Below, piece by piece: positions 55,391-64,000 of a stretch of DNA of 64,000 nucleotides (within the stretch, counting starts at the first letter, position 1; each line of letters opens with the position of its first letter). Made by a program: the position numbers and the translations under genes. Under the pieces are notes generated by a model. That model had not been told where the DNA came from and made no database searches. It worked only from the letters and a program-made list of their open reading frames with translations. Source of the stretch: Brucella oryzae (GTDB taxonomy: Bacteria; Pseudomonadota; Alphaproteobacteria; Rhizobiales; Rhizobiaceae); contig JAAVLL010000002.1 in NCBI GenBank assembly GCA_012103035.1, positions 868,001 through 932,000 on the forward strand, written 5' to 3'.

Positions 55391-56103
55391 GTGCCGCCTC
55401 AATTGAAGTCCGCAATCTCTCCTCCGGTTACGGCCCAACCCGTGTCATCGAGGACGTCTCGCTCAAGGCGGAACCGGGATCGCGACTTGCCATTCTGGGC
55501 CGCAACGGCGTCGGTAAGACCAGTCTCCTGGCTACCATCGCAGGTCAAACCCGCCGTTATGGCGGTGAAATTCTGCTGGATGGCAAGAATATTGCCACGC
55601 TTCCATCAGCCGCGCGCGCAATTGCCGGTCTTGGCTATGTACCGCAAACCCGCGATGTTTTTCCGACGCTCACAGTCGAAGAAAACCTCTTCGTCGGCCT
55701 CAAGAACCGGCCAAAGGATGTGCTTGACGAAGCCTATGTAATGTTTCCGCGCCTGAAGGAGCGACGCCGTAATCTTGGATCGCAGCTTTCCGGCGGCGAG
55801 CAACAAATGCTTTCCACCGCGCGCAGCATTCTCGGACAGCCGTCGGTGCTGCTGCTCGATGAACCGCTGGAAGGACTCGCTCCTGTCATCTGCGAAGAGC
55901 TGATGGCTGCTTTCTCGACACTGGCGCAGAAGGGTGACATGACGATCCTGCTTGTCGAACAACGCATCCAGAGCGCACTCGACTTTGCCGATCACGTCAT
56001 CATACTGGAACGTGGGCGCATCGCATGGTCTGGCACGTCAGCAGAACTCGCCGAAAACCAGCAGATTGTCGAAGAACTGCTCGGTGTTGGCGGCTTGCAT
56101 TGA
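55387..56103 (+). CDS. livF: Branched-chain-type ABC ATPase LivF
   Basis: Intact, 238 residues. Walker A GRNGVGKTSL, LPSAARAIAGLGYVPQTRDVFPTLTVEENL, signature LSGGEQQMLSTARSI, Walker B VLLLDEPLEGLAP and switch-like VEQRIQ in place of His (usual in LivF). It ends directly against the convergent adenine deaminase stop with no intervening base. Confidence 0.94.
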   Translation: MSAASIEVRNLSSGYGPTRVIEDVSLKAEPGSRLAILGRNGVGKTSLLATIAGQTRRYGGEILLDGKNIATLPSAARAIAGLGYVPQTRDVFPTLTVEENLFVGLKNRPKDVLDEAYVMFPRLKERRRNLGSQLSGGEQQMLSTARSILGQPSVLLLDEPLEGLAPVICEELMAAFSTLAQKGDMTILLVEQRIQSALDFADHVIILERGRIAWSGTSAELAENQQIVEELLGVGGLH

Positions 56104-57797
56104 TCAGTTGCCAACGAACTCGAATTTGTCAACGTCTACGAGGCCGCGGTCGGTAATCTTGAGATGCGGGATCACAGGTAAGGCAATGAAGGCCAGTTGC
56201 AAGAATGGCTCCTCCAGAACTGAACCCAGTTCTTCGGCTGCGTGCCGCAGGATACGAAGCTGGTCGCGGACAGTTTCGTATGGCTCGACGCTCATCAATC
56301 CTGCAATAGGTAAAGACATTTCAGCCAACACCTTGCCATCTCGCACGACGACGAAACCACCTTCAATTTCGCCCAATCGGTTGGCAGCTGCAGCAATATC
56401 TTCGTCTGAAGTGCCAATCACGCAGATATTATGGCTGTCATGACTGACGGTTGAAGCGATTGCGCCTGCTTTCAACCCAAAACCATGCACGAAGCCGGTA
56501 GCAATATTCCCATTCTTGCCATGACGTTCGACAACAGCAATCTTGACGACATCTTTTTCAAAATCCGGCTCAACGCCATTCAGTCCAACCTTAAGATCGA
56601 ATTCGAGGCTTTTCGTTATAATCTTGCCGGGAATGATGCCGATAGCACGTGTTTTTCCGCTATTGGAATGAGAGCGGAAGCTGGATGCGCTGACTTTGGG
56701 CGCCTTGACGCTGTTGCGCCCAACAGGAGCAACGGTGTTGCGGGTCGCAAACAAATCCTCGGAAACCACCCTGCCCGCAGACAGCACGATTTCAGCATGG
56801 CAACCTTCAAGACTGTCCACCACAACGAGATCAGCGCGCTGGCCCGGAGCAACTAGACCGCGATCGAAAAGCCGAAAGCGCGCGCTGCAGAGACGCTGGC
56901 AGCGCGATAAATGGCAACCGGCTCCACGCCGCCTGCAATAGCCGTACGGATAAGGTAATCGAGGTGACCCTGATCGGCGATATCGAGCGGATTACGATCA
57001 TCCGTGCATAGTGCCAAGAACTGCGCATGCCGCTCGGTAATGATCGGCATGAGCGCTTTCAGATCCTTGGAAACGGACCCCTCACGCACCAGCACATGCA
57101 TACCCTTGCGCATCTTTTCGAGCGCCTCTTCCGCACTCGTCGCCTCATGCTCAGTGCGAATGCCTGCTGAAATATAGCCGTTGAGATCAAGTCCACGCAG
57201 AAGTGGCGCGTGGCCGTCGATATGCCTGCCCTGAAATGCCTCAAGCTTCGCCATGCACTCGGGATCTTTTGCCAGGACACCCGGAAAATTCATGAATTCG
57301 GCAAGACCGATTACCTTGGGATGATTGGAAAAAGGAAGCAGATCATCGATTAGAAGTTCAGCGCCGGATGTTTCCATATGCGTGGCCGGGACGCAGCTTG
57401 AAAGCTGCACGCGGATATCCATTACCGTTTCAAGCGCACTGTCGAGAAAGAACTTGATGCCTTCTGCACCCAGCACATTGGCGATCTCGTGCGGATCGCA
57501 AATAGCAGTCGTTATACCCTGCGGCAGCACGCAGCGGTCGAATTCATGCGGCGTGACATGCGAGGATTCGATATGAAGATGCGTATCGATAAATCCCGGC
57601 ACGACGATGCGGCCCGAAATATCGATTTCATGGTTGCCCTGATAGTTGCCGAAAGTTCCAACAATCCGGTCACCGCAGATTGCAATGTCACTTTCGACAA
57701 GCTCACCGGTTACGAGATCGAAGAAGCGCCCGCCCTTGAGCACGATGTCGGCCGGCTCCCGACCTACACCTTGATCGATCATCCGTTCCAGCATCAC
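56104..57797 (-). CDS. ade: Adenine deaminase (frameshifted)
   Basis: Amidohydrolase that converts adenine to hypoxanthine. The metal motif is [33 protein letters not shown], then [49 protein letters not shown](RT)EHE and [11 protein letters not shown]. The C-terminal part has [28 protein letters not shown]. About 565 residues with one break near 56870. It is the last gene of the minus-strand block with the peptide transporter. Confidence 0.94.
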
Positions 57798-57844
57798 ATC
57801 ACCTCACATTCGGAATCAGTTGCCGAAAGTTATCACAATGCAAG

Positions 57845-57875
57845 ATGCGGCGGTAAGGTCACCCTTCCGCCGCAT
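57845..57875. terminator. Hairpin between the serine hydrolase and adenine deaminase genes
   Basis: ATGCGGCGG and CCGCCGCAT form a perfect nine-base stem. On the minus strand it follows the D-aminopeptidase-like stop by about 24 bases but lacks a long U run. Confidence 0.55.
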
Positions 57876-57898
57876 TTATAACGTTCGGATGTCCAAAT

Positions 57899-59405
57899 TT
57901 AACGGACGTATTCAATCATCCTGCTGCGGCTTAAAACCAGTTCAACACGATTATCATCCAGTTTATGCAAACAGACGCGCTTGGTCCAGGGACCGTCCTG
58001 CAACGTGAAGAGCGCACGCCCCCGCCGAGATTTTCCAACGGCATAGCACGACGCGTGGGGCCTATGCCCATGATCAAATGCCCGTCCTTGATATCAAAAC
58101 TCGCGCCATAAGGCGATGCCCGCCAATGGCCGTCGAGTTCCTTGCACACCGGGTTCGGTGCCACTGGCTTCAATCGACGAGGCACATAGCCAATTTCGCC
58201 TTCCAGCTCAACACCTGTCCAACGAAGTTCAACCGGAGACGATGATGACAAGGAGGAAAACCAGCCATCGCCGATATCGTAAAGCGTATCCTCGGAATCA
58301 AGCCAGTTGGCTATACCGTTGCGCATTTCGAGCCAGAACGGCCCGCTATCCGTCACATACAGCCCATCAGGAATCGTACAGTTGGTCTCCGGCAGCGACA
58401 AATCGTTGAGTGCGGCCATGCAATCGCGCGCCATCTTATAAGTGTTGGCGTCTTCACGATTTGAAACAACAATCATGCCGGTTTTCGCGGCTGGATCGAG
58501 CAAAAGTAGCTCTTGTAGCCAGGATGCGAGCCACCATGTCCAACAAAGCGCTTGCCAGCCACTTCGTTCCACCGCAATCCAAGCCCGTAACCGGTCATCC
58601 GTCCGTCAGCAAGATGGCGATCGGCTGACAGCTTATCGAGCAAGCCTTTGAAAGGATCCTCGCCATTGACGAGCGCCTGCGCCCATTTGGTCAGCGCCAT
58701 GCCACTGCCGGCCAGGCTACCAGATGCCGAAATATGCAGGCCAGCGGAACTGAGTTGCCACTTCTCACCGGATTTCCAGTAACCGGGAACAAGACCTACA
58801 ACCGGATCATTCCAGACATCCGGTGCTTCCATGAAAACATCGAGAGGTGCAGCAATATCCGACTTCACGAAATCATTGAAACGAAACCCCTTCCGCTCCA
58901 GCACAGCTTCCACCAGACGATAGCCTGTGTTGGAATAGGAAATTTCCGATCCCGCATCGAAATTGAGGCGGTTGAGTGAGGCCAGATAATCCAGAAGCTG
59001 ATCGGAGTCCGTCTCCGTATAAACGGACAGCCCCAAAAGTGTCAGGCATTCCCGTGTATCTGGCAGACCACCCGTCATGTCCAGCGCGCGACCGACCGTG
59101 ACATCCGCAAGCGGGCTTTGTAACTCTGGCAGATGATCGCCCAGCCGATCATCAAGGCCGATAACGTCACTATGCTTGAGAACCATCGCACAGAATGCAT
59201 GTTTCGTGACTGACGCATAGCGAACGACCGTATTGGCCGTGAACGGCACGCCGGTAGACAGGCTTTCGAGCCCGCCCGCATAGGCAAACTTCACGCCATC
59301 AGGATCGAATCCAATAATGACGCCGCCCGGTTCATCCTTGGCCCAGCTTCTCGAAAAGACTTTCGCGGCAAGCGACGCCGCATTCCAGTCTGCACGCGTT
59401 GACAT
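57899..59405 (-). CDS. D-aminopeptidase-like serine hydrolase (S12 family, frameshifted)
   Basis: Penicillin-recognising hydrolase fold. SxxK motif YASVTKHAFC, YxN motif EISYSNTGY and HxG motif FVGHGGSHPG. A C-terminal beta-barrel region contains LDGHWRASPYGASFDIKDGHLIMG, as in Ochrobactrum anthropi D-aminopeptidase. About 500 residues. Breaks lie near 58495 and 58020; the end is SRSRMIEYVR. It has no clear signal peptide, so probably cytoplasmic. It lies 10 bases after the dipeptide-importer ATPase gene, suggesting cleavage of imported (D-)peptides. Confidence 0.85.
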
Positions 59406-59415
59406 GAAAACTCCG

Positions 59416-60153
59416 TCAGGCAGGTTCTTCCAGATTGACGCTTAGGGCGCGCAATTCTGTGGTATGCGGGTGTGCCGTTCGCCCGGCACGCAAATCCTCG
59501 GCGCTAAGTTGCTCCACCAGCTCACCATGCTGCATAACCCCAACCTGTGGGCAGAGGTGTGCGATCACCGCGAGATTGTGGCTCACCAGCACATAAGTGA
59601 GATTCTTTTCCGCGCGCAAGTCCGCGAGAAGATTAAGAATTTCAGCTTGTACCGAGACATCAAGCGCCGATGTCGGCTCATCCAGTAGCAACACCTCCGG
59701 CTCCGCAATCAGAGCGCGAGCAATTGCTACGCGCTGGCGTTGGCCGCCTGAAAGCTGATGCGGAAAACGAAAACGTGCTGCCTTGGGCAACGCGACTTCG
59801 TCAAGCACCTTTTCAATACGCTTGTCTATATTTCCGGTCCCATGAACCAGCAGAAGCTCGCTCAGGATGCGATCAATAGTCTGACGTGGATGCAGCGATC
59901 CAAACGGATCCTGAAAAACCATTTGCACCTGACGGAAAAAGTGGGCGTACGCTTTTGGGCAACGTCCTTGCCATCGAACGCAATACGGCCGCCCCATTGT
60001 TCGTTGAGGCCAGCCATTGCACGCAGGATGGTCGATTTGCCGGAGCCGCTTTCCCCAACAATGCCAAAGCTTCCCCTTCTCGACATTGAAGGATACACCC
60101 TTGACGACTTCACGTTCATTGAAGCTGATGCGGAGTTGATCAATAACTATCAT
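59416..60153 (-). CDS. dppF: Dipeptide ABC transporter ATPase DppF-like (frameshifted)
   Basis: Oligopeptide-type ATPase. The Walker A (GESGSGKST) is readable only in another frame, between compensating breaks near 60075 and 59955. The remainder is clear: VQMVFQDPFGSLHPRQTI, LSGGQRQRVAIARALI, VLLLDEPTSALDVSVQA and LVSHNLAVI. About 247 residues. Its start overlaps the dppD stop (ATGA). Confidence 0.9.
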   Translation of the reverse strand: MIVIDQLRISFNEREVVKGVSFNVEKGKLWHCWGKRLRQIDHPACNGWPQRTMGRPYCVRWQGRCPKAYAHFFRQVQMVFQDPFGSLHPRQTIDRILSELLLVHGTGNIDKRIEKVLDEVALPKAARFRFPHQLSGGQRQRVAIARALIAEPEVLLLDEPTSALDVSVQAEILNLLADLRAEKNLTYVLVSHNLAVIAHLCPQVGVMQHGELVEQLSAEDLRAGRTAHPHTTELRALSVNLEEPA

Positions 60154-60976
60154 GAGTTCAGCCAGCTTTCTTCACGATTGAGAACCGGCAACCGATCGCG
60201 GGGTGTGTGAGCGACGGAATGCAATTGAGAAGTCCCTTCGTATAGGGATGCTCTGCGCGCACAAGCTCGGAAGCTTTCAATTCCTCCATGACCCGGCCCA
60301 TATACATGACCATGACGCGGTCGCAGAAATGCGACACGAGTGGCAGATCGTGGCTGATGAGGAGAAGTCCCATTCCACGCTTAGAGACCAGGTCATCAAT
60401 CAGGCGCAGAATTTCCGCCTGCACAGTGGCGTCCAATGCCGATGTTGGTTCATCGGCGATGAGCAGTTCCGGATCGGGCGCAAGCATCATGGCGATCATG
60501 ACACGCTGCCCCATGCCACCAGAAACTTCGTGCGGGTAAAGCTTTGCCACTTCACGCGGATTGCGGATCATGACCTGATCGAGAAGATCAACCGCGGCAT
60601 CCATCGCTTGACGCTTGCTACCACCTTTATGGGTACGCCACGCTTCGGCTACCTGCACGCCGATGGTTTTGACCGGATTAAGCGAATATTTGGGGTCCTG
60701 AAGGATGAAGCCTGCACGCTTGCCACGTATCTGACGCATACCGCGCTCGGTGGCTGACAGAATGTCGATGCCATCGAATGAAAGCTTGTCGGCCTTCACT
60801 TCAGCGATTGGCGGCAGCAGTTTCATGAGGGCTCGCGCGGTCAAAGATTTACCCGAACCACTTTCGCCCACGATGCCCAGTTTTTCACGACCGAGCTGAA
60901 GGAGATCCGCGCACGGCGTCGAAACGACTGGTGCGCGTTTCAAAGCTGATCTGCAGATTTTGATATCAACCAGCAT
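60150..60976 (-). CDS. dppD: Dipeptide ABC transporter ATPase DppD-like (frameshifted)
   Basis: Walker A GESGSGKSL, FILQDPKYSLNP, signature VSGGMGQRVMIAMML, Walker B LLIADEPTSALDATVQA and switch LISHDLPLV, then the oligopeptide-type C-terminal HPYTKGLLNCIPSL motif. Breaks near 60945 and 60910 scramble residues 8-30, and a missing C near 60198 moves the end to 60150 (REESWLNS). The start at 60976 has GAGAGAAC upstream. Confidence 0.9.
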
Positions 60977-60984
60977 CTGTTCTC

Positions 60985-61885
60985 TCAATTCTGCTTTGGA
61001 TCGAGCACGTCACGCAGACCGTCGCCAAGGAAATTGAACGCCAGCGAGACGAGGAAGATCGCGATGCCGGGGATAGTGGCAACCCACCATTGCTCGAAAA
61101 TAAAGCGTTTGGCGGTGGCAATCATTGCTCCCCATTCCGGTGATGGCGGCTGCGCGCCCATTCCGAGAAAACCGAGGCTTGCTGCAGTGATGATGATCGA
61201 GCTCATATCGAGCGTAATGCGCACAATGACGCTCGGCACGCAAAGCGGCATGATGTGGCGTAGAATGATACGGAAAGACGATGCACCGGTCAGCTTGGCT
61301 GCCGCGATGAAGTCGCTTTTGCGCAAGGTCATGGTTTCCGCGCGTGCAAGACGAGCATAAGGGGCCAAGCGGTTAATGCGATTGCAAGCACAGCGCTCTC
61401 AACGCCAGGCTTAAGTGCTGCCACGAAAGCGAGCGCAAGGATCAAGCGCGGAAACGCCAGAAAAACATCCGTGACGCGCATTAACGCAGTGTCAACAATC
61501 CCACCGAAATACCCGGCGATACAACCAATGAAAAGGCCAATCGGCGCAACCAGAATAACGACAGCGATGACCATCCCAAGGGTAACGCGACCGCCGTAAA
61601 GAATGCGCGAAAGAATATCGCGGCCAAGTTCATCAGTCCCGAACCAATGCGCCGCAGTTGGAACAGAAAGGCGATTACCGAGATTCTGAACACTCGGATC
61701 GTACGGCGCCAGCAATGGCGCGGCCAGCGACAGGACGACGAAAGCGACGATTATAAAAGACCAATCATCGCGAGCGGATTGGCCCGAAGGTTCACCCAGA
61801 TGCGATAGCGCCTGCCCCAGTTCGCCTGAGAGCGGGAGGCGGGCGATTCATCCAGCGCCCAATTATGAAAATTAGCAAATATCAT
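60985..61885 (-). CDS. dppC: Dipeptide ABC transporter permease DppC-like (frameshifted)
   Basis: It starts MIFANFHNWALDESPASRSQANW, then a first helix and the DppC motif HWFGTDELGRDILSRILYGGRVTLGMVIAVV. The EAA loop region reads DFIAAAKLTGASSFRIILRHIMP. The C-terminus is NFLGDGLRDVLDPKQN. Breaks lie near 61760 and 61370. The ATG overlaps the dppB stop. Confidence 0.9.
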
Positions 61886-62892
61886 CGGACACGCGGATCC
61901 AGAACTTTATAGAGGATATCGGCGAGCAGATTAAGCCCGACATAAATGACGCCGATGAGCAGCGTAGCGCCCACAACCGGATTCATATCGGCATTCATCA
62001 GCGACACGGTCAGATACTGGCCGAGGCCGGGCCAACTGAAGACGGTCTCGGTCACGACAGCCCCTCCAGCAGACCTGCATAGGTGAGCGCTAGAACTGTC
62101 ACCAGCTGCACGGCAACGGTCGGGAAAGCATGTTTCCAGATGACGGAGGTGAGAGACAGGCCTTTCGCACGTGCCGTAATCACGAATTCACCCTTGAGCG
62201 CATCAAGCATAAAGGCGCGGGTCATACGCGTGATATACGCCATACTGAAATATGCGAGGATCAGGACCGGCTGCACCATATGGTAGACCGCGTCCCAGAA
62301 CGCATCCCAGTCCCCTCAAGGAGACTGTCGATCGTGAGCAGACCGGTAACGTGGGGATCATGCCCTCATAGATGATGTCCTGACGTCCGGGTCCCGGTGC
62401 GATATCGAGCGTCGCATAGAAGACCAGAAGCGATATCAGAGCCAGCATGAAGACCGGAACAGAATGACCGGCAAGGCATATGACGCGGATCGTCTGGTCG
62501 ATAACGGAACCCTGTCGGACAGCAGCCCAAACACCCAGTGGAATGCCGACAAGCGCCGCAACAAGAAGTGCCGCCGTTGCCAGTTCCAATGTCGCGGGAA
62601 AATAGCGAGCGATATCCTGCGTCACCGGATTTCGGGTCAGGATGGAATTGCCGAAATCACCGTGCAGCACCTGTCCAACATAGTGCACAAACTGGACCAC
62701 GAGCGGCTGATCAAGGCCCATCTCCGCACGGACACGCTGGATAACAGCCTCAGGTGCGTTGTCACCAACCGCAGCGATAACAGGATCGACCGGCATAACA
62801 CGACCGATCATGAAAGTAATGACCATCAACCCGAACAGCGTGATCAACACGCTGCTCAGGATACCGGTCAGGTTCTTGAGGCTTTTCTTCAC
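61882..62892 (-). CDS. dppB: Dipeptide ABC transporter permease DppB-like (frameshifted)
   Basis: The N-terminal helix LITLFGLMVITFMIGRVMPVDPV is followed by ILTRNPVTQDIARYFPATLELATAALLVAALVGIPLGV and the EAA-type EFVITARAKGLSLTSVIWKHAFP. The C-terminus is rebuilt as GVIYVGLNLLADILYKVLDPRVR. Breaks lie near 62350, 62315 and 62060. About 337 residues. It overlaps both neighbours by four bases. Confidence 0.9.
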
Positions 62893-64000
62893 GCCTTGGC
62901 GATCCCTGCATAGGAATGAGAATCGGACAGGACGCCAAGACGCATTCCGGTAACATCCTTGCGGCAGGCGGCCGTCTCGAACTTCTGCATCATGATGATG
63001 AACGGGCTGTTGTTCATGAATTCGCGCTGCAGATCTTCATACATCTTCACGCGCTTTGCCGGATCCTGTTCATCACGCGCAGCAAGAGACTTCTTGGAGA
63101 AATCCTCATTCTGGAAGTGCGAGCGCCATGCAAAAGGCTTCGTTTTCGCATCATCAGAATTATCCGGATTGTTGCAGAAGACATCGACATTGGTGTTCGG
63201 ATCGAAATAGTCCGACCCCCATACAGTCAATGCCATCTGGTGTTCACGAGCGCGCATCTTCGTCAGAACCTGACGATTTTCAGCAGCCAGCAGCTCTACC
63301 TTGATACCGATTTCGGCAAGGCTTGCCTGAATCGCCTGTGCGATATCGGGGCTCGGCTGTGCCGAATAGTGATCCATCTTGATAGAAAAGCCATCGGGAA
63401 CACCAGCTTCGGCGAGCAGAGCCTTCGCCTTAGCAATATCCTTCTTGAACGGATTCTCATTCAGCGCTGCCGGAAAACCTTCAGGAACGAGACTTTGGTG
63501 AACCTTGTAATTCAGCGGCACGATATTCTTCTGGATGCCATCATAGTCTACAGCCCACTTGATTGCTTCCCAGACTTTCGGTTTGGCAAGAACTTCCACG
63601 CTCTGGTTGAGCGACATCAGCATCAAACCGCCGACACCCTTGCGCACCAGATTATAGCTTTCATCGCCATCCAGAACACGAAGCTGCTCGGTAGTGAGGT
63701 TACGTGCAATATCGACGTCCCCTTCTGGAGCATGAGAAGCTGCGAGGACGGGTCCGCAACGTGACGCAAAAGGATGCGCTTCACATTGCCCTTGTATGCG
63801 CCATGCGGATTAACGTTCAGCATAATGCTTTCGCTCGGCTTCCAGGAAACGAGAACCCATTCACCCGAACCGGCGCTGTTTTTCTGAAGCCAGCCATTAC
63901 CGAGATCGTCACCGGAGGCATTTTCCAGAACGGCCTTCTTTTCAACAATACTGGCGACGCTGGCCGACAGGCAATACAGCAGGAAAGGCAGCGACGTTGA
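62889..64000 (-). CDS. dppA: Dipeptide/oligopeptide-binding protein DppA-like, 5' end beyond window (frameshifted)
   Basis: Family 5 solute-binding protein; only the C-terminal two thirds are inside the window. It reads VRKGVGGLMLMSLNQSVEVLAKPKVWEAIKWAVDYDGIQ (the family helix near the binding site), HQSLVPEGFPAALN, AKALLAEAGVPDGFSIKM and YEDLQREFMNNSPFIIMMQKFETAA. A break lies near 63715, with others possible toward the window edge. It is the first visible gene of the dpp operon and overlaps dppB by four bases. Confidence 0.88.

Overview
The window looks like a Brucella/Ochrobactrum-group alphaproteobacterium (Rhizobiales). Pointers are a divK-pleD pair, a GTTC-N7-GTTC SOS box before dinB, a Fur/Mur-like palindrome before sitABCD, an L33 protein without zinc ligands, and the rhizobial arrangement of pca/pob genes with PcaQ, PcaR and an AraC-type PobR. 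Housekeeping genes (plsY, dprA, topA, rnr, rpmG, divK, pleD) sit beside long catabolic and transport blocks, which fits a secondary chromosome (chromid). That replicon assignment is inference.

Layout. 1-11 kb: the end of a non-catalytic dihydroorotase-like gene, then plsY, dprA, topA, rnr, a DUF983 gene, a NUDIX hydrolase, an MFS transporter and rpmG. 11-16 kb: pleD and divK (minus), a DUF3572 gene, an Rnk/GreA-like gene, SOS-controlled dinB, tRNA-Cys and tRNA-Asn. 16.6-21.7 kb: a small membrane protein, an AraC regulator and the manganese/iron importer sitABCD. 21.9-27.8 kb: an ABC importer with a LacI regulator and a 2H phosphoesterase. 28-34 kb (mostly minus): an aldo/keto reductase, an FAD amino-acid dehydrogenase, two duplicated amino-acid-binding proteins, a saccharopine/lysine-dehydrogenase-like enzyme and a divergent Lrp regulator. 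34-36.2 kb: feoAB. 36.3-40.5 kb: a PotABCD-type importer. 40.6-51.4 kb: the protocatechuate/4-hydroxybenzoate pathway (pcaIJF, pcaR, pobR-like, pobA, pcaQ, pcaDCHGB). 51.5-56.1 kb: a branched-chain-type ABC importer directly behind pcaB, probably for aromatic acids. 56.1-64 kb (minus): adenine deaminase, a D-aminopeptidase-like serine hydrolase and a dipeptide importer, cut by the window end.

How the genes work together. PobA makes protocatechuate, PcaHG opens the ring, PcaB, PcaC and PcaD carry it to 3-oxoadipate, and PcaIJ and PcaF give succinyl-CoA and acetyl-CoA. The linked importer plausibly supplies the substrate. The 28-34 kb block looks like amino-acid (lysine-type) scavenging, and the last block like peptide/purine salvage.

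Two general points matter to a user of this annotation. First, about three quarters of the protein genes, including essential ones, are broken by frameshifts. Where checked they are mainly single missing bases, often in homopolymers, so they are almost certainly sequence errors; coordinates here span the whole reconstructed gene. Second, the most unusual structure is a ~144-bp element present twice (11.2 and 27.8 kb). Each copy sits in a rho-independent terminator between convergent genes and is flanked by a perfect duplication of that terminator's own hairpin.
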